Assembly (NCBI GenBank): GCA_002682825.1
Contig: NOKP01000030.1
Coordinates: forward strand, 195,924-259,923
Direction: 5' to 3'
DNA from: Neonectria sp. B-13
Lineage: Eukaryota > Ascomycota > Sordariomycetes > Hypocreales > Nectriaceae
Length of the DNA: 64,000 nucleotides
Position numbers and translations under genes: made by a program. Below the pieces are notes generated by a model, which saw only the letters and a list, made by a program, of their open reading frames with translations, searched no databases and was not told where the DNA came from. The first letter of the stretch is position 1, and every line of letters begins with the position of its first letter. Below are positions 1 to 10,086 of this stretch, piece after piece.

Positions 1-1968
1 TGTTGTAGATCATGACAAAAAGCCAGGAGTCCCTCAGTGGCAGAGTCTTCGAAGGGTGCCCGATAAGCTGCCTCTGGTCGCTCTCTTGATCCTCGTTGTC
101 GAAGTACGTCCGACAAGTTCAACCAGGCACTTGAACTTGCTGACAATCGTCTTAGCTTGGTGAAAGATTTACCTACTTTGGGTTATCAGGCCCAATCCAA
201 AACTATATCAAGTCAGTAACCATCTTGAAACGTGTCATGGCATGAAGAACCTCAGCAACTGACGGCACACAGCAACCCATATGATCCAGAATCCGACCTC
301 CCTGGTGCCCTCGGAAAGGGACAGGCTGTGGCTACTGCATTAGGAAACTTCTTCAAGTTTTGGGCCTACGCATCTACAGTGATTGGCGCCATCGTTGCCG
401 GTAAAATTTGCGCCCACACTAAGATACACCACCAAACTGACAGTCTCTAGATCAATACCTTGGCAAGTTCAAGGCCATCATGTGTGCATGCGGCATCTAC
501 ATCGCAGGTCTCGTTATCCTCGTATCAACATCAACACCAGCAGCCATCACGAACAACGCTGGCCTTGGAGGTTTGATAGCCGCCATGGTAACTATTGGCC
601 TCGGCACGGGAGGCATCAAGGCAAACGTTACTCCTCTTTGCGCGGAGCAGTATACCAATTCTCATCCCGTATTGAAGACGCTTAAGTCGGGAGAAGAAGT
701 GATTGTCGATCCTGAACTCACTGTCCAAAGACTTTTCATGTGGTGAGCTTGGCCCAGAGACTTCCTGAGAGCTCTGTCTGACAATGGAATAGGTTCTACT
801 GGGTAGTCAATATTGGTGCCCTTTCGCCGTTGATCACAGTCAACATTGAGGCTCACCACTCATTTTGGCTAGCATACCTAGTCCCTCTCATGTAAGTTGT
901 AGTATGGTCGGATGTAAGCAAACACTGACGTCTTTGGGCAGCGCAATTATTCTCTCCACAGGTGTGTTCTTCCTCGGACGCAAGAAATACGTCAGGAACC
1001 CCCCAATGGGATCAGCAATCCTCGATGCTTGCCGAACAACGAGTATCGCAATCAAAGAGCACGGCTTTGATAACGCACGACCATCGATGTTGCGGGAAAC
1101 AGGCCATGACGAGAAGTACCCGATTGCTAGCCAGGAGAGATATACGGATGACTACGTTGGTGATGTCCAGCGCGGTCTGAAAAGCTGCAAGGTACGTTTA
1201 GTAGATCTCATCGCCAAGAAGCAACTAACATTTGATAGATGTTCTTGTTCTTCCCCTTCTATTTCATCTGCTGGAACCAGATGTGGAACAACCTTATCTC
1301 CCAGGCCGGGCAGATGGCCCTCCACGGGACTCCCAATGATCTTCTGCAAAACTTGGATCCGATTGCCCTTTGCCTATTTATTCCTCTTCTGGATCGTGAG
1401 TTCTTCCCGATCACTGCCGACTTCAAAGCTAATGCCGCTCAGTCATTGTGTATCCTTTTCTCCGAAAGCACAAGATTGACTTTGATCCTGTGACTCGCAT
1501 CTTCATGGGCTTCATGTTTGCCTCCATATCCATGGTCTATGCTTGCGTGCTTCAGTACTACATCTACAAGTCCCCTCCAAGCAGTATTCATGTATGGATC
1601 CAAGCACCCAGCTATATCCTCGTGGCCTTTTCGGAGGCTTTTGTCATCATTACTGGGTTAGAGCTGGCATTTACCCAGGCACCTAAGAAGTAAGTCACCA
1701 TAATCTAAAAAATGACAAACTGGTAGCTAACCGAGGTAAACAAAGTCTTCGATCTGTGATTTCAGCACTGTTTTGGTTGACTATTGCTGTAGCAGCGGCA
1801 ATCTGCATTGCGCTAGGGCCGGTCTCACAAGATCCGTACTTGGTGTGGATGTACGGCGCAGTTGGAGTGTCGGGATTTGTTGCCGGATGTACTTTCTATG
1901 CCTGTTTCTTTCGGGGGAGAAAACGGTGGGCCCCGAGAGAGGAGGTTGTTATTGAGGGACAGCATTGA
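1..1968 (+). CDS. PTR/POT family proton-coupled oligopeptide transporter (5' partial)
   Basis: Imports di- and tripeptides across the plasma membrane with protons. Exons by splice sites and frame: <1-103, 156-211, 273-400, 451-742, 793-891, 942-1191, 1239-1395, 1443-1689, 1746-1968. The reading frame is open to the left edge, so the N-terminus lies outside. Family hallmarks are seen: RRVPDKLPLVALLILVVE leading into the first helix, GERFTYFGLSGPIQNYI, DLPGALGKGQAVATALGNFF, and GLGTGGIKANVTPLCAEQY. Hydrophobic helices continue to the end, and the C-terminus is a short charged tail after FYACFFRGRKRW. Eight introns of about 47-61 bp all have GT-AG ends and no internal stop is found, so the copy looks functional. 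Fungal PTR2-like proteins are usually about 580-620 residues; what is visible fits that minus the N-terminal tail. Substrate is inferred from family only. Confidence 0.9.
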
Positions 1969-2632
1969 AATAGCTTGCGAACCAACGTTGTCAGGAGACT
2001 GATGCAAGACGAGAACTTTCATCTTCAAGGATATCGTTGCAACCTCAGTGTTGTTTCTAATTCTCTCGTCCTAATCTTTAAAATACGATTCGTTCAAACT
2101 TCTATAGGACCTTTTGTGAGAGGCTGCGTTGAAGCTGTTTAGACAAGACTGATTGTCTCTAGTTGGCCTAGACCAACCCATCTGCCAACCTTGTCTAGGC
2201 ATACCAACTACCTATGCCGGCCATTGTACTAACTCCTCGGAAATAATTTAAGTCACTTTAGACAGTTGAATATGCACCGAGTTCAGGAAAGGCATACGTC
2301 TCCAACCTGTAGTTGGAGCACTGAGTCCTCCAAGTAACCTTCAATACCGGAAACGAGTTACTTTTTCTTCAGGTAATCGCGATGATTGTGGTTCTTAAGT
2401 CCAGAAATTACTCGTTCGGCATTCAGGAATAGGGTCTGAGCTGTTACTATACGTAACACTGTCTAACAGATGGCGCCTGTCATGATTAGAGTTAGACTGC
2501 TTAATGTAAATATGTTCAAAATACTTCGAAAGAGAGAGGACCCGCTTATCAGGAGGACTATGTACTTTGAGAGACTCGTTTAAAGCTAAGATATTGCACG
2601 ACAACACGGAGTGCTTCGTTATGTAAATCTCA
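1969..2632. other. Intergenic, convergent 3' flanks
   Basis: This stretch lies between the stop of the peptide transporter and the stop of the aldo-keto reductase, which point at each other. It holds short inverted motifs around 2158-2215 (repeats of ttggcctagaccaa-like words) but no convincing gene. It probably supplies the 3' untranslated regions of both genes. Confidence 0.5.
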
Positions 2633-3842
2633 CTAAGCTTCTTCAACAGTGTCCCTATAGTTGTAGTCTGCAAACTGCGGAGGCAGCGCATCGCCAGAAA
2701 TCTCAGCCGACTTCAAAAAGCGCCTAATCTCGGCTTCCTCCTCATCAGTAAGATGCACATTGATGGAAGCACAGTTCTCCTCGAGGTACTTGATCTTCTT
2801 AGTGCCTGGGATCGGAATCACATCGTTCCCCTGCTTGAGCAGCCACGCAAGGGAAAGTTGCGGCAGGGTGCAGCCCTTGTTGTCAGCCAGCGCCTTGAAG
2901 TCGCTGACTAGCTTGACGTTCTTCTCCCGGTTGCCCTCCATGAATCGCGGCATGACGGTACTGCGTATGTCGGTCACAGTCTCGCCGCTTGCGAACACCC
3001 CCGTGAGCAAGCCGCGTCCCAGAGGCATAGCCGCGATGATCGCCACGCCGAGCTCGCGGCATGTGGCGATGAGGTTGGTGCCAGCGGGTCCTTCGGCTTC
3101 GAGAGCGAAGGGCGAGTAGTCGACCTGCACGGCCGCAACTGGTGCGATCCGAACAGCACGGCGCAAGGTGGTAGAGGAGATTGCCGAGAGTCCGATGTGC
3201 TTGATTTTGCCCTCCCTGAAGTGCTTGTCAGTGAATGGACGGGAACCGCATTTGTGCTGAGTATGTGTAGATGCTTACGCTTTCAACTCAGCCATGGCAC
3301 GCATCGTCTCCTCGATAGGGGTCTTGGGATTGGCATGATGCATGTAGTCTGGAAGGTAGGTCAGCAACTTGATTGGCAGGGATATGTTTGGGCAGAAATT
3401 ACAGAGGTCAATGCAGTCGATGTCGAGAGCCTTGAGACTGGCGTCACAAGCCTTCTTACAGAAATCGGCAGAACTGTCAACTTCGAAGGTCTTGCTACCC
3501 TTGATGAAGCCGAACTTGGTGGCGAAGAATATTTCATCGCGCTTTCCGGTACGTTTGAACCATTTTCCCACGAGCTCTTCACTGTCGTGGTAGAGACTGT
3601 ATTAATGGTCAGCACACATATGGTACCATTGATGATATATGCTGTTAGTGGCAGGCTTACTCGGCGCTGTCCCAGAAGGTAGCTCCAAGCTCGTAGGCAT
3701 GATCAAGAATGGCGAATCGCTCATCGTCGCTCGGGATAGCTCCGTAGGTGCCTGTGGAGAGACCCATCAGGCCAAAGCCCAGGGCTGAGACACCTGGGCC
3801 ATTCTTGCCAAGAGGGCGGAGCGGCAGGCGTTGGGTGGACAT
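2633..3842 (-). CDS. Aldo-keto reductase (yakc-like, NADPH-dependent)
   Basis: Reduces aldehydes or ketones with NADPH in the cytosol; the physiological substrate cannot be read from sequence. Exons on the minus strand: 3842-3661, 3596-3403, 3348-3279, 3215-2633, giving 342 residues, the usual size for this family. The three introns have GT-AG ends (lengths 64, 54 and 63 bp). The TIM-barrel catalytic tetrad is visible: Asp58 in FWDSAD, Tyr63 in LYHDSE, Lys88 in FFATKFGF and His129 in IDLYYMHHANP. The nucleotide-site motif IPIPGTKK sits in the last third. Start chosen because MSTQRLPLRPLGKNGPGVSALGFG is the normal N-terminus of this subfamily. A minus-strand TATA-like box lies about 100 bp upstream. 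It is divergent from the Zn2Cys6 regulator at 4369, which is a candidate local regulator (inference). Confidence 0.93.
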
Positions 3843-4368
3843 GGTAGTGTGAAAGCTGATGTAATAGTGGGATAGGTGAGATGTTGTGGTCTGTAGATGA
3901 TTGTTTGGATGGCCTGGAAGAGGACGGGAATGCAGAGCTTTATACCTTGAGAGTCAATCAGGATCGTTGGTTGCCCCCGATCAGGCTCGCAGGATCTTGA
4001 CGTAAGGATACAAGGAACTGGCATGTAATGGTTGAATTACGTTTCTTATTTCCATTAAACTCCGCCATTTGTGCATTGTTGAAGAGTCACTCCGATGCCA
4101 ACACTGGACACTGGACGAAGTTGGTAGAGAAAACTGGCCAATCAAGATGCAGAGTTTCCGAGTAGACAAATAGAGTGAGACGATCACTAGTTTCGCGGAG
4201 AGCGGGATCTGCGGGATTGCAGTTCAGCATCAGTCAGCCCCTGGCTAATTGCTCCAATGAGACGGCTGCTTTTCCGAGCCGGCGAATCCATGAGGAAAGG
4301 CGCATAAAAGGTCCACTCCGCCATTCACATTCACGGCCACCAAGCAGTCTTCAGACCGGACCCTCCTT
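3843..4368. promoter_or_regulatory. Divergent promoter region, reductase / Zn2Cys6 regulator
   Basis: A 526-bp region separates the start codons of the aldo-keto reductase (minus) and the regulator (plus). Apart from the reductase TATA-like box I see no gene in it. Its length and arrangement are typical for a shared bidirectional promoter. Confidence 0.45.
3939..3944 (-). promoter_or_regulatory. TATA-like box of the aldo-keto reductase
   Basis: The minus strand reads TATAAA here, about 100 bp upstream of the reductase start codon at 3842. Spacing fits a fungal core promoter. No experimental support is available. Confidence 0.4.
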
Positions 4369-6141
4369 ATGTCCGTGTCCGTAAGCATGAATCCTCGCAA
4401 CAATCGTCGGACCACCAGAACGAACGTCAAGTCGGGCTGTCGCACATGCAAGTAAGTCCACCTGGGCTGTTTTCCCAAGCCCAATATAACGCACGAAGAC
4501 TCACACGCAACGTCCAGGACCCGCAAGGTCAAGTGCGATGAAGGCCGGCCGGCGTGTCGTCGATGCATCTCAACCGGCCGCGTCTGCGATGGATACGGCA
4601 TCTGGGGCGGCGGAGGCAACATCTACGGCCATCGACAGCGCCTTGTCGGTATGAGGGCCACTGAAATCGTTTCGCGACCGCCCGTATCTCTCTTTCCGCT
4701 CACGTCGGGCCCCGAGAAGGGCTACCTCGAATGGTTCAAGTGCCGCACTGCGACGAAGCTGCCGGCCAGTTTCGTATCAAACTTTTGGAGCACCCTTTTA
4801 CTCAAAGTCTGTAGTACCGAACCAGCCGTCTTGCATGCTGTCCTCGCCTTGGGCTCTGTTCACAAAGCTGGCATCGTCAACGCGGACGGGGCGAGGAACA
4901 CTAGCGATATCCCCGACGGGCGGGAACGGTTTGCGCTGCAGCACTACGGCAAGGCAATCAGCCATCTCCAGCCGCATTTCTCCATCAAGGATCGAACCTC
5001 TTTTCGCGTTGGGCTCATCACTTGTGTCGTCTTTATCTGCCTGGAGTTCCTGCGCGGCCACTTCCAGACAGCCCAAATCCATCTCCAAAATGGGCTCAAG
5101 ATCCTAGGAGAGATGCAAATCATCTCCAAAGGGCACGATGAGATCCTTCACTTGGAGCCTTGTCGTGAGTCGACTGATGAGTGGATTGTCGAAGCATTTT
5201 CCAGGCTGCACCTCCAGGTCGAGCTCTTCAAGCACACCCATCAACACCGCTGCCTGGCCTTACAAGCCGCCATCCCTGAGGTTCCTGTCCTTGCATTCTA
5301 CTCCGTCAACGAGGCGTGGCGGAGCATGGGCCAGCTGCTGAATAGCGTCTTTTACTTGACCCATCAAAGCCGTCTGGAGGCGGTGTCGGAGAACCAATCA
5401 CCCCAGGACATTGCACTTCTTCGGCATCAGCAAAGCATTCAAAAAGGGCTCGCGCAGTGGTTTGTCATGTATAAAGCATTCAAAAAAGCCCTACAGGGCT
5501 CAAGGTCTGTCGAGGAAGAAAAGTGCCACCAACTATTATGCGTATATCACACCATGGCAACCATTATGGCAGATACATGCCTAGGGGCAGGCGATGAGTC
5601 AATATTTGACTCTCACACAAGCCAGTTTCTCTTTCTGATAGCGCAGTTGACAAATCTACGAATAATTGCTTCGACGCCGAGTCGTATTCCGGCCCCACCG
5701 TCAAGTCTCACGGACATGTCTCGTTCGGTCGTTGACATGGGCTGGATTCCACCCCTGTTCTACACGGCTGTGAAGTGTCGTGTGCACCGAATTCGACTTC
5801 AGGCCATCAGGCTGCTCGAGTCTACGTCCCACAGAGAAGGGATCTGGGACGCGAAAGTAGCAGCGTGTGTTGCTCGAAAGGTGATGCAAATTGAGGAAGG
5901 GCATTTTTACAAGGACTTTGAGATGGCGAACGACTTTCAAATTTCCAACCCTCCTAATTCGCAGGATCTGTCGTTGCCAACCTTGCCAAAGTCCCACAGG
6001 ATACGTGAGGTGGAAGTGGTTTTGTCGGGTTCCCCAATGGACCAGATCTTCTTGTTCTGCAAGCAAAAACAAGGAGGGAGAGATTGTAGAGTTCTTTTAT
6101 CGGAATATGATGTACAATCGCAACAATGGGGAGACGAATGA
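4369..6141 (+). CDS. Zn2Cys6 fungal-type transcription factor
   Basis: Nuclear DNA-binding regulator. Exons 4369-4451 and 4518-6141, joined by a 66-bp GT-AG intron that splits the zinc cluster, as is common in this family. Start is 4369 or the in-frame ATG at 4387; they give 568 or 562 residues. Counting from 4387, the cluster C-x2-C-x6-C-x6-C-x2-C-x6-C spans about residues 18-45 (GCRTCK / TRKVKCDEGRPACRRC). The next region (ATKLPASFVSNFWSTLLLKV, then EPAVLHAVLALGSVH) is the usual start of the fungal-specific middle homology domain. The reading frame is intact to the stop. It lies head-to-head with the aldo-keto reductase, suggesting but not proving that it controls that gene or the nearby peptide transporter. 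Confidence 0.9.
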
Positions 6142-6318
6142 TGGGATAGCATGTGTAAGACTCCGAGCGACAGTTAACTACCTGATTTCCGAGCCTGACT
6201 TGTTGGTTTCCCCAATTACTACACTCTCAAAGCGATGCATTATCTATACGTTCCTCCAGTCCCTGAAAATTCTCCACACCGGAGTCCATGTCATCTAGCC
6301 AGCGCTGTATAGTGCGAA

Positions 6319-7587
6319 TCAGAAAGTATCCTCGCAAGAATTGATCGCAAGATCAAAGTCTCTCTGCCTCTGGCTCGAGTCGAAGATATCTACCCATCGG
6401 GGCTGCAATATGCGCATCTCCTCCAATAACAATTGACGAAGCCGTGTTAACTCAAAGCTTTCCAAATGCTCCCAATAAAGCTCAACAACCTGTCTATCCT
6501 CGTCGTGCTCGTACTTGCTCTTAATTGGTTCATCATGTAGTTGCTGTCCCTGCAGAAGAGAGGGATATTGACAGGCGATCCACAGAGGGAGAGACGCGAT
6601 GCATTCCCAGTCAACCACACCAGACAAAGCTCCGTCGTGGATGAGGATGTTATGGCGAGACATGTCGCCATGCAGGATCATTGATGGCTCAGGACAGAAG
6701 CCAAGCGTAGGGAAGAAATTATCGAGACGATTCATAGCCGGGAAATGATGTCCATGGTGGCTTTCGATTCCCCCATCATTTCCAGACTGCTTTGCTTTAG
6801 CGAATCATTCCCAACGAGTCATATCTGCGATGGTAAGCCAAGCTGATACCGAGTCACGGCTAGATTCGAAGGGACCACAAGGAATTTATTTATGAATGCG
6901 ATCATCCCAGATGAAACCTACCGAACCGATTTTCTGAGGCTGAGATGAGTCCTGGACTTTCTTGGCAGTTGCAGACAGGGCGCCCGTGCTCTGCTGAGAC
7001 TGGGAAAGGGTCACGGGGCCTTCAGAATCCGGGAGAGAGGAAGAGGTGACTGCAGACTCGTGGACTGGGAAGATACTCCCGATGCCATGGAGTTGATGGC
7101 CGAACGTGGCGGAGCAGAAATCTGCGAGCTGACGAACGAGCTGTTCCTTGGCTGAAAAGCTCATCTCTCGCCACACGTCGGCCAGAGGTTTTCGGGGAAC
7201 TTTTGTCATGTCAATCCATTCGAATCCGACGGGACTTTTGCGGGTTGTGTCGTAGGCGAGGACTTCGGGAACTGGAAAAGAGAAGTTGTGATGCACTCAC
7301 ACCATAGGAGCCACTTCACTCAAAGTCTTGCGGGCAGGGTCAACTGGGAGTGTTACTCGTGCCACCAGTTCTGGGTAGGCATACTTGACAATGTAAAGCT
7401 TGTTGAATGCGCCGTATCCGAGAAAGCTGATTTCGCAAGAGTCGGAAAGTTGAGCGCTGGTTGAACGGTGCGTGTAATGGAGCCTTGCCCGGCTCGACGG
7501 TCCATCACTTGACCACCATGGTGAAGCCAAATAGCATTTATCAGGGTCGCCGCGCAAGGCCTTCGAGTGACCCCTCTGTGTCTGCAA
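6319..7587 (-). pseudogene. Aminoglycoside phosphotransferase-like (APH/choline kinase fold) pseudogene
   Basis: One continuous minus-strand frame codes a fungal APH-domain protein but carries three in-frame stops: TGA at 7299-7297, TAA at 6888-6886 and TGA at 6807-6805. The N-terminal part has the lobe ending in VARVTLPVDPARKTLSEVA; the middle has FSFPVPEVLAYDTT and GFEWIDM; the C-terminal part has the Brenner-type catalytic loop HGDMSRHNIL and the metal-binding DWE in place of DFE. Sequence similarity to the family continues with no frame change across each stop, so they are not introns; a GT-AG pair around the first stop would make a 31-bp intron and break the frame. All three stops could come from CGA or CAA by C-to-T change. 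The intact ancestor would have been a kinase-fold protein of unknown substrate. A start upstream of 7587 is possible. Confidence 0.8.
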
Positions 7588-7739
7588 TTAATTACCGGGT
7601 TCGAATTTCCGCCCTCCAGATTCCTTCCTATAGACTCCTAAAATATAAAGACATCACCTCCGGCCAAGTTCCGACGCTGGACTAGAGCACCACCCAGGAC
7701 ATTCCACAGACGTGTACCGATCTTTGTCGCCTATTCAGA

Positions 7740-10025
7740 TCAACTCGGATCTGTGGTGTCTCGCTGAGCCTCCACGTCCCCATCCGCCACTCCTTTTCCC
7801 TTTGACACGACCGTGTCTTCTTTGGTCATGCTCGTCTTCCTCCGGATCGGCACGGACTGCTTCGTTAAGTCCCGTGACTCCCGCTTGTTCCGTCTCGCGG
7901 CAGTAGCTTTTTCCTTGGTCTCAGCCCAAACAAATTTGGAGTCATCGTCGCTCTTCTTCAACACAATTTCCTTCCACCCCTTCTCGATATGATCGACCTT
8001 GAATGCCAAGTAGATGAGAATGGCAGTAATGGCGGCCGAGATGGGAACTACAAGACCGGTGTCAGTCGAGCGCGACGGCATTAAAATGAGCTGATAGATG
8101 TTTTCCGTACACATGATTTCTGACACGTAGGCTAAATCCAGGGTACCCCCCTCATCGCGTCGGAACTGCGTGATATTGATCGCGAAGAATGCGGCCATAA
8201 ATGATAATGGCAGCTGCGAGTGTCGTCAGCGACCCCCCCTGTATGGCAAGCAGTTCATTGTTTGGAGACAGGGGAGTTGACATCATACAAAAACAATGGT
8301 GACCATAGTGAAGACCATAAGTGTCTTTCCCTGTTTCGCGGTAGCCCGAGCATCCATCATCGTACTGTGCTTCTGCTTCAGGTCCACGAGTATGTACAAC
8401 TATGCATGTATATTAGCCATCAGATACCCACCGAGACGACATTAGAAATGCAACGTGCGTAAGGAGTCGTGGGTCACAGACATCATCGATGACCTTCTGG
8501 GCAAGCGGTATCATGCTACTTATGTTATGAAGGCTCCTCTCTGACTCTTGGAGGGGAAAATGCCTGAGGTCATGGTCGACCTCTATATTGGCAAGAACAC
8601 GGAGCTGGTTGTGCTGGTCTCCGAACACCATGGACATAATGTTCAGCTCGTCCACGACGTCCTTCATCTCCCGGAGTAGGGAGACCTCTCGCGTTATGTC
8701 CACGAGGTCTGACCGGGTCGTCGATTCGGAAAACTGTAGGAAAATCCCCGCCTCTTGGTCCTTCTAAGGTATCTCGTTAGAAAGCACTAATAGAAGAGCA
8801 TTATTTGAATGGATGGGGATGGCGTGTTTATTTCCGTGTGGCACTTACAGCGGCCTTAATAGTCCTTTCGTAGACATCGCAAAGGCGTACAATCGTCTCC
8901 CCGAACATTAGGTGGCTTGATGAGTCCATGTACGATCTGGAGCAGGTGCCAGCAATGAGGGCGGCCAGCTTGTGAGGATACCATGTGCGACTTTCGCGGA
9001 TGCCAAGCGTAATGCTCGCCAGAACGTCCGCGAGACCGCGACACTCTGGGACGTCGACACCGACGCCTTTTGGAGTCACTTGAGGGAAGCAGGTGATGAC
9101 TGTCCCTTTAATTTCGGACGGCATCTTTCTTGGTGGCGTCCCTATTCCTAGCGGTGGGTCAGTAGATTGATCTGGTACCAGCCAAAGCCATAGCTGGTCA
9201 ACCATGGTGAGAATTGCCGGCTTCAGAGCGTGTTCCTTCTGAAAGCGAGATATTACTTGGTCCATGTCGCGCCGTCTAGTGTTCTGGAGGTCATGATAGA
9301 AGTACTGATCCAAGGTGCGACGAACGTGGAGGGGATGGTTATTGTCGCGGTATGCCTCTAAAAGCTTCTGGTAAGGCGTCGCGGGGTGCTCCCCGGGCTC
9401 CTCCGCGGAAATCGGCCCTCCAGATTGCGCTACCATATCCCAATGAAGGTACGGCATCTGGGGGCAGGGTCAGTACCCAAATCAAGAGGAACTAGCCCAA
9501 GATCCAAGGATACGCACGAATAACGTCAAGGTTCCCCCTAAAAGTCCGCTGCGTTGACAAGTCGGGCGCATGAATCGTGCATGGTACCCTCCGGATGAGC
9601 CAATATGCTGCCGTCCAGCCCATCGGTCATTCTTCAGGATTCTGTAGGTTTCGGCATTGTAGAGTTTGAACATCAGGGCCTTACCAGATACATGTCAGCT
9701 GTTTGGACCAAGAGAGCATTGATGAGCCTAGTTAACTCCTACCTCAACCCATCTCATCTAATCCACCAAGCAGTCAGCTCATGTTTGGGGAAATTGGTCT
9801 GGCCCGGCACTTAACGTTATTCGCTGGAAGGTGGAACCATCGCAGATGCGAGGTCGAATGGTCGGGTCCATAAAGAAGCAGCTCGTGGACGTTGACCTCA
9901 TTGACGGATGCTTTCCCATCCTGGAAGTCTACGATAGTCGCCATGAATTCGTGATCCGCCTCTGGCTGGAGGGATTCGCCCCGTTCCAATTCGTCCGTGA
10001 ACGACAAGTTGGAGCGACGGTCCAT
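7740..10025 (-). CDS. CorA-like Mg2+ transporter family membrane protein (fungal, ankyrin/HET-associated type)
   Basis: Probable membrane protein of the CorA-like group expanded in filamentous fungi. Exons: 10025-9816, 9757-9743, 9679-9518, 9457-8849, 8763-8455, 8399-8289, 8213-8111, 8047-7740; joined length gives 608 residues. Family landmarks in order: LRWFHLPANN, MRWVEALMFKLY, HARFMRPTC, MPYLHWDMV, LHVRRTLDQYFY, MVDQLWLWLV, DLKQKH, then two membrane segments (FTMVTIVFLPLSFMAAFFAI and FPISAAITAILIYLAF). The classical GMN signature is replaced by AIN, as often in this fungal group, so ion transport is not certain. MRWVE is a 15-nt micro-exon. The 8455/8399 junction (donor gttgca) is the least certain. 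The C-terminal tail is highly charged. Both neighbours are pseudogenes, yet no stop or frameshift is seen here. Confidence 0.85.
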
Positions 10026-10086
10026 GTTTTCCAGAGTAAGACACCGCTATAAAGGTCGAGGCAATGGTGGGTGTGTCGTGCTGTGA

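Noticed and set aside
7269..7299. GT-AG pair that could remove the first stop in the APH-like gene
   Set aside because: It would make a 31-bp intron, too short, and would break the reading frame, while the uninterrupted frame matches the family on both sides.
7588..7620. tRNA-like B-box word gggttcgaatttcc
   Set aside because: No matching acceptor stem, A box or anticodon arm could be found around it.
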